Part shown: positions 1-6,290 of the stretch, piece by piece | Layout of the letters: each line of letters opens with the position of its first letter | How positions within the stretch are numbered: the first letter of the stretch is position 1 | Assembly: GCF_937890585.1 (NCBI RefSeq) | Contig: NZ_CALACG010000099.1 | Coordinates: 1 to 7,747, forward strand | Reading direction: 5' to 3' | Source: an uncultured Campylobacter sp. | GTDB lineage: Bacteria > Campylobacterota > Campylobacteria > Campylobacterales > Campylobacteraceae | Length of the DNA stretch: 7,747 nucleotides | The notes under the pieces: model-generated | The model's input: the letters and a program-made list of their open reading frames with translations, nothing else | Told to the model about the DNA's origin: nothing | Databases searched by the model: none | Position numbers and translations under genes: made by a program

Positions 1-1067
1 ATAGCGGCATCTAGTTTTAAATTTATTGCATTATTGCCATTTTTAAAGCTTAATGTATCCACTTTCACACTTGGATTTTTCTCTAAAATTTGACCAAATA
101 TTTGATCAAAATTTAACCCATCAAGCACACTTTTATCGCCATTTGTGCTACTTAGCTTATCAAGTACCTTATTTATCGCAGGGACGTTGATATTTGATAG
201 CTTGCTCTCAAAGGCAAAATCTGTATATTTTAGCTTGCTTACACTTACTGCACCTATCTTTATCACATCATTTGAGCTGCCAAGATCGTTTGAAATTTCA
301 AATTTTGACTTATAGTCAAAGTCATCAACCACGATATCACCCTCGCTTTCAGACAAAAGGGCGACTTTTTTAAATTTGGCATTTGCAACATACGGAGATA
401 TTTTGCTTTCAAATATCTTTGAAAGCTCAACTGGCGTTGTATAGGCTGTATCTATATAAATTCCCTCGGCCTCAATGCTATCTTTATACTCGTCATAGCT
501 TTTAAATGCGATCTTAGCTATCTCGATATTGCCACTATTAAGGTTATATTTTTTGTCCACTTTCAAGGCAAATTTGAAATCTTTTGTAAGAAATTTGTTT
601 GTCTTTTTGTCATTAAAATCAATATCGCTAAATTTCACACTTATATCTTTATCGCCAGCCAAAGTTGCCTTTGTCTTTGCGGTTGCAACGACATTTGAGC
701 CCAAAAATGTGGCTGCGATATTTTTGATCATATCGTTTTGGATAGAAACTTTTGAGTTGATCTCAAAGCCATTTAAAAAGGCAAGCACTGAGTGTGATAT
801 CGTGCTCTCTACTTTAAATTTCAAATCCTCATCAAGCTCTTCGCCAGTGATATTGTAAAAAAGATCCTTTGAAACGATAAGATCAAACGAGCCATTTGAG
901 CCAAAAAGCCCTTTTTCATACTTGTTTTCAGAAACCTTAAAACCTTTTATGTCATTTAGCTTATCAACAGTCCTTTGATAATGCTCCTCTACTTTATTTG
1001 AAGCGATATAAGCAGCTCCAACTGCAACCACGATAACTACGATTAGAGCAGATATCACCTTTTTCAT
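1..1067 (-). CDS. DUF945 (YdgA-like) family protein, C-terminus cut off by the window edge
   Basis: The minus-strand frame is open from an ATG at 1067 to the left edge, giving 355 complete codons without a stop. The product begins MKKVISALIVVIVVAVGAA, a short basic start followed by one hydrophobic segment (about residues 4-21) that should act as a signal anchor or uncleaved signal peptide. The rest is a long soluble region with alternating beta-like Lys/Phe/Asp/Ser-rich stretches and early SENKYEKGLFGS and FLNGFEINSKV segments, which resemble the DUF945/YdgA family of bacterial envelope proteins (usually about 450-500 residues, function poorly known). An AAGGAG ribosome binding site lies 6 nt before the ATG. 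The start overlaps the stop of the upstream DedA gene as ATGA, so translational coupling is likely. The family call rests on overall pattern only; the ORF and its start are solid. Confidence 0.75.
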   Translation of the reverse strand, partial: MKKVISALIVVIVVAVGAAYIASNKVEEHYQRTVDKLNDIKGFKVSENKYEKGLFGSNGSFDLIVSKDLFYNITGEELDEDLKFKVESTISHSVLAFLNGFEINSKVSIQNDMIKNIAATFLGSNVVATAKTKATLAGDKDISVKFSDIDFNDKKTNKFLTKDFKFALKVDKKYNLNSGNIEIAKIAFKSYDEYKDSIEAEGIYIDTAYTTPVELSKIFESKISPYVANAKFKKVALLSESEGDIVVDDFDYKSKFEISNDLGSSNDVIKIGAVSVSKLKYTDFAFESKLSNINVPAINKVLDKLSSTNGDKSVLDGLNFDQIFGQILEKNPSVKVDTLSFKNGNNAINLKLDAA

Positions 1068-1630
1068 GCTTTTCTCCTTTTTGTAATGTGTTGTAAAAAC
1101 AACCAGATGCCTAACAACAAGCCAACCATGGCAAGTGGCATGATATAGCCATGCTCGCCAAGATAATTGCTCACACCCATAAAATAATCCCCTGCTTTAT
1201 AGCTTGCAAGACCGACGATCACCGCCCAAAGCACTGAAGAGATCAAATTTATAACGCTAAATTTATAAAAAGAGTATTTTGTAAGTCCAAGCGCGATAGG
1301 CACCAAAGTTTTGACGCCATAGATAAATTTCTTGATAAATATTATCTTATCACCGTGCTTCTTTGCCAAAATTCCAGCGTAGGCAAGCTTTCTTTTGTGA
1401 TTTTTTACATAAGGCATAAGTGAGCTTTTATTAAACCTTGCGACGTAAAAGATCAAAGTATCGCCGATCGTGTTTGCCACGGCAGCGACGATTATGCTAA
1501 GAGTGATGTCCATTTTGCCTGCAAAGCTTAATATTCCAGCGGCGATAAGTGCTACCATGCCACCACCAAGGCTGTAAAAAAACAGCACAACGTAGCCGTA
1601 AGTTGAGATTGAGTTTATAATATCTTGCAT
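1064..1630 (-). CDS. DedA-family inner-membrane protein
   Basis: 188 residues. The architecture is DedA/SNARE-associated (PF09335): an N-terminal hydrophobic pair (about 11-36), a helix with ANTIGDTLIFYVAR (52-65) matching the family's Gly-Asp...Tyr..Arg element, the cytoplasmic basic loop (66-95), the KFIYGVKTLVPIALG segment (101-115) matching the family's RF.P..R...P...G motif, further membrane segments (about 124-143 and 163-180), and a basic tail. DedA proteins are proton-linked membrane proteins, some of which move polyprenyl or phospholipid carriers between leaflets; the substrate here is unknown. Unusually, both motif arginines are lysines (K101, K107), and the acidic residue often found in the first hydrophobic region is absent (LGGGMVALIAAG). 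The ATG overlaps the SYLF gene's stop (TAATG), and the TGA overlaps the DUF945 start (ATGA). The family call is good; the function is inferred. Confidence 0.82.
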   Translation of the reverse strand: MQDIINSISTYGYVVLFFYSLGGGMVALIAAGILSFAGKMDITLSIIVAAVANTIGDTLIFYVARFNKSSLMPYVKNHKRKLAYAGILAKKHGDKIIFIKKFIYGVKTLVPIALGLTKYSFYKFSVINLISSVLWAVIVGLASYKAGDYFMGVSNYLGEHGYIMPLAMVGLLLGIWLFLQHITKRRKA

Positions 1631-2226
1631 TATTGGCCTAGAAGTTTAGATGGTGCGCCGATTAGTTGCTCGTATGCGTAGCCGCTTTGTTTTAAAATTT
1701 CATCCTTTGCGCTGATGACTGCTCCGCCAAAGCTAGCCCCAGCGAAAAATCCGTCGTTTGCAGCGTAAGCGTAGATGTCGCTTGAAAATTTAAAGTCGCT
1801 TACTTTACTATAATTGCGTCCGATGTCACCAAACGCCACCGAAAGCTTCGTATCAAGCGTGATCTTGGCGTCTTTTATGTCGTAGATGATGCTATCTTTA
1901 AATATAAATAGCACAAGCGAGCTATCTTCGTAACCAAGCTGGATGCCGATACTGCCGCCACTTATGCTAACTGGTAAAATTTCAGTTGGCGAATTTAGAT
2001 TGCCAACGACCATTATACCGTCGCCGCCCATACCGCCAACTACAAAGCCTATTTTTTTCACGCTTGGAAAGATGATCGCCGCTTTTGACTGCTCGATGAG
2101 CTCTTTTATAGGGGCATTTCTAGCGCCTCTCATCGTCGTTAAAAACGAATTTGCCGAATTTAACACAAGCTCCTCGCTGGCAAAGCCAAGCGAGAAAAAC
2201 ATTATTAATGATAAAAGAAATTTCAT
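1630..2226 (-). CDS. Secreted SYLF/Ysc84-domain (lipid-binding-like) protein
   Basis: 198 residues. The start MKFLLSLIMFFSLGFAS is a classical signal peptide with a likely cleavage after A16 or S17, so the protein should be periplasmic or outer-membrane-associated. The body matches the SYLF (Ysc84/actin-binding-like, PF04366) family: a helical start (20-50), AAIIFPSVKKIGFVVGGMGGDG (49-70), the glycine-rich SISGGSIGIQLGYEDS stretch (87-102), a central FIFKDS element and the C-terminal DGFFAGASFGGAVI segment (158-171). SYLF domains bind phosphoinositides in eukaryotes; bacterial members are periplasmic and of uncertain role. The ATG lies 9 nt downstream of the rny stop, with no convincing Shine-Dalgarno sequence (CGGCTAAAT before the ATG), so expression may depend on coupling to rny. 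The stop TAA shares a base with the DedA start. Confidence 0.85.
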   Translation of the reverse strand: MKFLLSLIMFFSLGFASEELVLNSANSFLTTMRGARNAPIKELIEQSKAAIIFPSVKKIGFVVGGMGGDGIMVVGNLNSPTEILPVSISGGSIGIQLGYEDSSLVLFIFKDSIIYDIKDAKITLDTKLSVAFGDIGRNYSKVSDFKFSSDIYAYAANDGFFAGASFGGAVISAKDEILKQSGYAYEQLIGAPSKLLGQ

Positions 2227-2235
2227 ATTTAGCCG

Positions 2236-3789
2236 TTATTTCGCAAAATCAACAGCGCGAGTTTCTCTTATAACGCTTACTTTGATCTCACCAGGGTACT
2301 GCACCTTGCTCTCGATCTCTTGAGCGATCTCTTTTGCCACAAGCACGGCTTCATCGTCATTTATGAGTTTAGCGTTTGCGATGACGCGGATCTCACGGCC
2401 AGCGTTGATCGCGTAGGCTTGTTTGATGCCCTCTTTGCTTTTTGCGATGTTTTCGATCTCTTCGACACGTTTTAGGAAGCTCTCAAGCACCTCACGTCTT
2501 GCTCCTGGACGAGCTGCACTTAGTGCGTCAGCTGCGCAAACAGCGGCACTTTCTATGCTTGTCGCCTCTTCGTGGCCGTGGTGAGCATAGATAGCATTGA
2601 TAACAACTGGATGCTCTTTGTAGCGTTTGCAAATTTCAGCACCAAGATCGACGTGGCTGCCCTCGTACTCATGAGTTAGCGCTTTGCCAATATCGTGAAG
2701 TATGCCAGCTCTTTTTGCCAGCTTCTCATCTCCGCCAGTCTCAGCTGCTATGATGCCAGCAAGGTGAGCTACTTCAAGGCTGTGTGCAAGGGCGTTTTGG
2801 CCGTAGCTAGCTCTAAATTTAAGCTTGCCTATTAGTTTTACTATCTCTGGATGAATTTTATTTAAACCAAGGTCCATAACGATATTCTCGCCCTCTTCTT
2901 GTATGCTTTGTTCAAATTCTTCAGTCACTTTTTTGTGAAGGTCCTCTATCCTCGCAGGCTGAATTCTGCCGTCCTCCACCAAAAGCTCGATCACTCTTGT
3001 AGCGATCGCACGTCTATAAAGGTTGAAGCTACTTAGTATGATCGCATGCGGCGTATCGTCGATAATGATATCAACGCCAAGCACCATTTCAAGGGTCTTG
3101 ATATTGCGTCCCTCTTTACCGATGATCCTGCCTTTTAACTCGTCATTTTTGATATTTACAACGTTTATTAGGCGCTCTGCTGCAAATTCTCCAGCAAATC
3201 TCGACGTAGCCTGCGCCAAAATGTAATTAACCCTCTTTTTAGCCTCTCTTTTGGCCTCTTCTTCGTACTTTCTAACGATATGAGCGATGTCAGCACGTGA
3301 CTTCTCCTCGACCTTTTTAAGCACGACCTCCCTTGCCTCTTCCTCTGTTAGGCCAGCTGCGTGCTCAAGGACTTTGATCGCCTCTTCTACCTTATTTTTA
3401 TAGGTAGCTTTTAAATTTAAGCCCTCTTCATAAGTGATCTTTGCGTCTTGCTTCTCTTTTTCAAAAAGCTCTTTGTTTTCGCTTAAAATCTCTTGTTCAT
3501 TTAGTAAAATTTTCTCTTTTTTGGTTAGCTCATCAAATTTACTTGCGTACTCTTTTTGCAGCTTTGTAGTCTTGTCGTCATATCTTTTTTTAGCTTCAAA
3601 TTCAGCCTCTTGGACTGAAATTTTAGAGTTTTTAAGCGTTAGCTCAGCTTCGTACTCGATAGCTTTTGCTTTTGCTTTTGCTTGCTCCAAAAAAATGTTG
3701 TAGTTGGCATCATTTATCTTTTTTGCATAAAGATACCCTGCTCCAATGCCCGCGGCACCGGCTCCTAAGCCTATTAAAACCTCTATCAT
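2236..3789 (-). CDS. rny: Ribonuclease Y (membrane-anchored endoribonuclease)
   Basis: 517 residues, full length for the family. RNase Y starts decay of many mRNAs by endonucleolytic cleavage and sits at the inner membrane. Domains in order: an N-terminal membrane anchor with a glycine/alanine-rich helix (about 3-22); a long charged coiled coil (about 28-185, with an AKAKAKAIEYEAEL start); a KH RNA-binding domain around 205-270 with the GRIIGKEGRNIKTLE signature (GKEG at 224-227); and an HD phosphohydrolase domain with H336, the H365-D366 pair (AGILHDIGKALTH), AHHGHEEAT (402-410) and D421. The catalytic residues look intact. The ATG is preceded by AGAGGA with only a 4-nt gap. The first 26 codons lie inside the extended 3' end of the cyclo-ligase gene in a different frame. 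The start is right because the anchor and coiled coil begin directly after it, as in other Campylobacter RNase Y proteins. Confidence 0.97.
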   Translation of the reverse strand: MIEVLIGLGAGAAGIGAGYLYAKKINDANYNIFLEQAKAKAKAIEYEAELTLKNSKISVQEAEFEAKKRYDDKTTKLQKEYASKFDELTKKEKILLNEQEILSENKELFEKEKQDAKITYEEGLNLKATYKNKVEEAIKVLEHAAGLTEEEAREVVLKKVEEKSRADIAHIVRKYEEEAKREAKKRVNYILAQATSRFAGEFAAERLINVVNIKNDELKGRIIGKEGRNIKTLEMVLGVDIIIDDTPHAIILSSFNLYRRAIATRVIELLVEDGRIQPARIEDLHKKVTEEFEQSIQEEGENIVMDLGLNKIHPEIVKLIGKLKFRASYGQNALAHSLEVAHLAGIIAAETGGDEKLAKRAGILHDIGKALTHEYEGSHVDLGAEICKRYKEHPVVINAIYAHHGHEEATSIESAAVCAADALSAARPGARREVLESFLKRVEEIENIAKSKEGIKQAYAINAGREIRVIANAKLINDDEAVLVAKEIAQEIESKVQYPGEIKVSVIRETRAVDFAK

Positions 3790-4354
3790 TTATTCCTCTT
3801 TTTATATAATTTTTGCTTGGGGTTATATAAAAGTCTCCCACCACATCGTGCGCCTGTGAGAGCACATCTTTGGTGTAAAAGTCTTTTATCTCTAAGAAAA
3901 CTATCAGTTTTGGCTTGACGGGCAAAGTGTCAAAAAACCTATCGTAAAATCCTTTTCCGTGCCCTATCCTCGCCATAGCTCCATCAACCCCAATCGCTGG
4001 AACTACCGCCATATCAAGTCTTACATTATCCATTTTTCTGCCAGAAGGCTCTCTGACGTGAAATTTATAAGTGACAAATGGCAGTCGCAATCTTACCATT
4101 TTTAAACTAAGACCTACCATAAAAGGGGCAAAAATTTCACATCTTCGTGATAAATTTCTTCTCATTTTAAGCACTTCGACCTCGTAATCAAGCGGCAAAT
4201 AGAGCAAAACTTTCTTAGAATTTGTAAAATTTATCAAATTTAAAAGCGTTTTTGTAGCTTGGTAGTGTGAGCATTTAGCCTTAAATTTAGCAAGTCTCAT
4301 CAAATTTGCTCTTGCATTTTTTCTAAATTCATTTTTTTCTAAATTAACGCTCAT
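3710..4354 (-). CDS. 5-formyltetrahydrofolate cyclo-ligase with an abnormal C-terminal tail
   Basis: 214 residues as read. The enzyme (MTHFS/5-FCL, PF01812) converts 5-formyltetrahydrofolate to 5,10-methenyltetrahydrofolate using ATP, in the cytoplasm, as part of one-carbon metabolism. Family signatures are present: the N-terminal KNEFRKNARANL (7-18), LYLPLDYEVEV (51-61), DMAVVPAIGVDG (114-125) and the nucleotide/substrate loop ARIGHGKGFYDRF (128-140), which matches the family's R.G.G.G.YDR motif. The usual family end, a beta-strand plus a short tail, is reached near VVGDFYITPS (171-180). After that the frame continues through an Arg/Lys/Cys-rich tail (about 185-214) that overlaps the first 80 nt of rny and looks non-native; see the finding on the 5-A run. 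A weak AAAGAG lies 7 nt before the ATG. It is the first gene of the leftward train, divergent from the thioredoxin gene across 49 bp. Confidence 0.88.
   Translation of the reverse strand: MSVNLEKNEFRKNARANLMRLAKFKAKCSHYQATKTLLNLINFTNSKKVLLYLPLDYEVEVLKMRRNLSRRCEIFAPFMVGLSLKMVRLRLPFVTYKFHVREPSGRKMDNVRLDMAVVPAIGVDGAMARIGHGKGFYDRFFDTLPVKPKLIVFLEIKDFYTKDVLSQAHDVVGDFYITPSKNYIKRGINDRGFNRLRSRCRGHWSRVSLCKKDK
3794..3799 (-). promoter_or_regulatory. Ribosome binding site of rny
   Basis: AGAGGA on the minus strand, 4 nt before the rny ATG at 3789, lies inside the cyclo-ligase frame. It supports the MIEVLIG start of RNase Y and shows that translation of rny is embedded in the upstream gene, consistent with coupled translation. 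Confidence 0.65.
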
Positions 4355-4370
4355 TTTATGCTCTTTCTTG

Positions 4371-4376
4371 TATAAT
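4371..4376 (+). promoter_or_regulatory. Likely sigma-70 -10 element of the thioredoxin-ftsY-radA train
   Basis: A perfect TATAAT preceded by the T-rich CTCTTTCTTG, with no obvious -35 box. This is the usual look of Campylobacter housekeeping promoters, which rely on a strong -10 and upstream T-rich periodicity. It ends 27 nt before the ATG at 4404, giving a predicted leader of about 20 nt. It lies in the only intergenic gap between the divergent trains. The promoter of the leftward train must lie in or overlap the same 49 bp or the start of the thioredoxin gene, but I cannot pick out a convincing minus-strand -10. Confidence 0.6.
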
Positions 4377-4379
4377 CCC

Positions 4380-4392
4380 GAGATCTTATCTC
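4380..4392. repeat. Short perfect inverted repeat in the divergent promoter gap
   Basis: GAGAT-CTT-ATCTC: two 5-bp arms around a 3-nt centre, at the expected transcription start or first bases of the thioredoxin leader and just upstream of its Shine-Dalgarno sequence. It could be a small operator or weak leader hairpin, or chance; the arms are too short to decide. Confidence 0.35.
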
Positions 4393-4403
4393 AAAGGAAA
4401 TTT

Positions 4404-5069
4404 ATGACACTAAAACGAGCAATTATAACATCACTTTGCCTTTTTGCATTTTTTGGATGCGGCGATGATTCGAGTAAAAAAAGCGAGCAAAAGCCAAGTG
4501 AGCAAGCCGTAGAAAGTAAAAATTTAACAGAAAAAAACATCACCAAAGATGAAAACACGAGCAAAGAGACGCCAGCTGTAAAAACTAGCGAAAACACGCA
4601 AAATGCTCAAAACACCCAAAGCAGCGATGCAAAAGAGACAAATGAGATAAATTTAAAGCTCATAAGTGGCAGCACGATGCAAGTAACCAAAAGAAGCAAT
4701 GGCTTTGACGTAAAAGATGGCAAAAAAGCGACACTTTACGTATTTTTCGCCACTTGGTGCCCGCCTTGCAAGGCTGAGATCCCACACCTAAACAACCTAA
4801 GTGAGAAATTTAAAAACGAGCTAAACATCGTTGGCGTCTTGCTTGAAGACAAGAGTGAGGATGAAGTAAAAGAATTTGCACAAAAATATAAGATCAAATA
4901 CGACATCGCAGTTGGCGAGGGAAATTTCTTATTTGAAAAGGCGATGGGCGGCATCAAAGGACTCCCTGCATCTGCGCTCTTTAAAGCAAATGGCGACTAC
5001 GCTCAAGGCTACATCGGTCTTGTGCCTGAAGAGATGCTTGAAACTGACATAAATAAGGCTATAAAATAA
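4404..5069 (+). CDS. TlpA/ResA-like thioredoxin-fold protein, probable lipoprotein
   Basis: 221 residues from the ATG at 4404, which follows AAAGGAAA and begins a signal sequence (MTLKRAIITSLCLFAFFGC). An in-frame ATG at 4368 would add 12 hydrophilic residues, lies upstream of or within the promoter and lacks a ribosome site, so it was not used. C19 is the likely lipidation site, although the residues before it (FFG) are an imperfect lipobox. A Ser/Glu/Lys/Thr/Asn/Gln-rich linker (about 20-82) leads to a thioredoxin fold with FFATWCPPC (114-122; CxxC at C119 and C122) and a cis-proline GLPAS (186-190). Such proteins reduce periplasmic disulfides, for example in cytochrome c maturation, or work in redox repair; the partner here is unknown. 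It is first in the rightward train, and its TAA overlaps the ftsY ATG (TAATG). Confidence 0.88.
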   Translation: MTLKRAIITSLCLFAFFGCGDDSSKKSEQKPSEQAVESKNLTEKNITKDENTSKETPAVKTSENTQNAQNTQSSDAKETNEINLKLISGSTMQVTKRSNGFDVKDGKKATLYVFFATWCPPCKAEIPHLNNLSEKFKNELNIVGVLLEDKSEDEVKEFAQKYKIKYDIAVGEGNFLFEKAMGGIKGLPASALFKANGDYAQGYIGLVPEEMLETDINKAIK

Positions 5070-5935
5070 TGCTTGAGTTTTTAAAAAGAGGCTTTGAAAA
5101 GACCTTTGGAGCGATAAGCTCGGCTAAAAAGTCAAAAAAGATAGACAAAGAGAGCTTGGAAGAAATTTTACTAGAGGCTGACGTGGCTTACGAGATCGTA
5201 GAGGAGATTTTATACTACTTGCCGCCACAAGATGAAGTGAGCAGAGCTGATCTTAGACGCGTTATGAGTAGCTATTTCATCTACGAAAAGGAGCGCGTTA
5301 TCGAGCCTGACAAGCCATTTGTCGATCTCATCCTTGGCGTAAATGGCGCTGGCAAGACGACAACCATCGCAAAGCTAGCAAATTTATATAAAAATAATGG
5401 CAAAAGCGTCATTTTGGGCGCTTGCGATACATTTAGAGCTGGGGCGATCGAGCAGCTTCGCCAGTGGTCACTTAGGCTAAATGTGCCAATAGTCGCCACC
5501 CAGCAAGGCCACGATCCTTCAGCTGTGGCCTACGACACGATCAGCTCGGCCCTTGCAAAAGGGATCGACCGCGTCATCTTGGACACGGCTGGCAGGCTTC
5601 AAAACCAGACAAATTTAGCAAACGAGCTTGATAAGATCGTTCGTATCAGCAAAAAGGCCTACGAAAAGGCGCCTCACCGTAAAATTCTCATCCTTGATGG
5701 CACGCAGGGCAACGCTGGTGTCGCACAGGCAAAGGCATTTAACGAGATCGTCTCGCTTGATGGCATCATCATCACAAAGCTTGATGGCACCGCAAAGGGC
5801 GGAGCGCTATTTGGCGTGGCAAGAGAGCTTGAGCTACCTATATTTTATATAGGCGTTGGCGAGAGCATGAACGATATCATCAAATTTAACCCAGACGAGT
5901 TTTTAGACGAGCTGATGGACGCCATTTTTGAGTAG
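5069..5935 (+). CDS. ftsY: Signal recognition particle receptor FtsY (SRP GTPase)
   Basis: 288 residues, the compact form without the long acidic A domain of E. coli FtsY. FtsY receives SRP-bound ribosomes at the inner membrane and passes nascent membrane proteins to SecYEG. The N-terminal amphipathic MLEFLKRGFEKTFGAI could provide membrane contact and leads into the helical N domain (about 20-80). The G domain is complete: G1 GVNGAGKTTT (90-99), DTFRAGAIEQL (120-130), G3 DTAGR (172-176), G4 TKLDG (236-240) and the closing GVGE (262-265). The DTFRAGA and GVGESMNDI forms and the N-terminal architecture favour FtsY over Ffh, which would carry a methionine-rich M domain. Its start shares a base with the stop of the thioredoxin gene, with only AAGG 13 nt upstream, so translational coupling is likely. 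The 3' end overlaps the VanZ-like gene by 8 nt. Confidence 0.97.
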   Translation: MLEFLKRGFEKTFGAISSAKKSKKIDKESLEEILLEADVAYEIVEEILYYLPPQDEVSRADLRRVMSSYFIYEKERVIEPDKPFVDLILGVNGAGKTTTIAKLANLYKNNGKSVILGACDTFRAGAIEQLRQWSLRLNVPIVATQQGHDPSAVAYDTISSALAKGIDRVILDTAGRLQNQTNLANELDKIVRISKKAYEKAPHRKILILDGTQGNAGVAQAKAFNEIVSLDGIIITKLDGTAKGGALFGVARELELPIFYIGVGESMNDIIKFNPDEFLDELMDAIFE

Positions 5936-6290
5936 GGTAAAATTTCTTAGTAAAATTTGCTTTTTCGCTGCACTTTTGGCGATTGATTTTCTTGCATTTA
6001 CTCCAAAAAGTCCTGCGATCATTGAAAACTCGTGGGACAAAGCAAACCATTTTTTAGCCTTTTTCGTCCTTTATATACTGCTCTACCTTGGCTATGAGTT
6101 TAAAATTTTAAAGAATTTAGCCCTACTTTTAGCCTTTGGAGTGCAAATAGAGCTCGTTCAGGCATTTTTACCAAACAGGAGCTTTAGTCTGCTTGACATC
6201 GTAGCAGACATGATCGGAGCGGCTTTTGGAGTGATGGTAGTTGAAATTTTAAAAAGGATATATTATGGCAAAAGCAAAGCCAGTTTTTGA
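5928..6290 (+). CDS. Small VanZ-like family membrane protein (TTG start)
   Basis: 120 residues with about four hydrophobic segments (8-23, 41-55, 62-80, 88-106). Matching family pattern: WDKANHFLAFFVLYILL (36-52; D37, K38, H41), then E75, Q78, PNRSFSLLD (82-90) and DMIGAAFG (94-101). This is the D.K..H / E..Q / R..S..D / G...G layout of VanZ-like proteins (PF04892). The namesake gives low-level teicoplanin resistance, but most members are uncharacterised, so no resistance role is implied. The only usable start is TTG at 5928: an in-frame TGA lies at 5913-5915, and no ATG or GTG precedes the conserved part. This start lies within the last codons of ftsY, so initiation is probably coupled. Its end overlaps the radA start by 26 nt. 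The usual Asn before the last Gly motif is Asp (D94). Confidence 0.82.
   Translation: MSRVKFLSKICFFAALLAIDFLAFTPKSPAIIENSWDKANHFLAFFVLYILLYLGYEFKILKNLALLLAFGVQIELVQAFLPNRSFSLLDIVADMIGAAFGVMVVEILKRIYYGKSKASF

Noticed and set aside
529..858. Plus-strand open frame of 109 codons opposite the DUF945 gene
   Set aside because: It is the antisense of a well-supported coding frame with a good ribosome site. Its Ser/Leu/Phe-rich translation is typical of shadow frames, and no ribosome site precedes it.
1943..2323. Plus-strand frame of 126 codons spanning the rny/SYLF joint
   Set aside because: It lies antisense to two real genes and has a Pro/Ser/Ile-rich composition without any domain.
3662..3681. 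Tandem GCTTTT hexamer (three copies) resembling a slippage repeat
   Set aside because: It encodes the Ala-Lys repeat at the start of the RNase Y coiled coil (AKAKAKA), which I recall in other Campylobacter RNase Y proteins. The unit is six bases, so changes would not shift frame. It is explained by protein structure.
4368..4403. Upstream ATG as the start of the thioredoxin lipoprotein
   Set aside because: It would place 12 polar residues (MYNPEILSQRKF) before the signal sequence, overlaps the likely promoter and lacks a ribosome site. ATG 4404 has AAAGGAAA and a proper signal peptide.
5628..5852. Plus-strand frame of 74 codons inside ftsY
   Set aside because: It lies within the conserved GTPase domain in another frame. 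The Arg/Ser-rich translation shows no family features.
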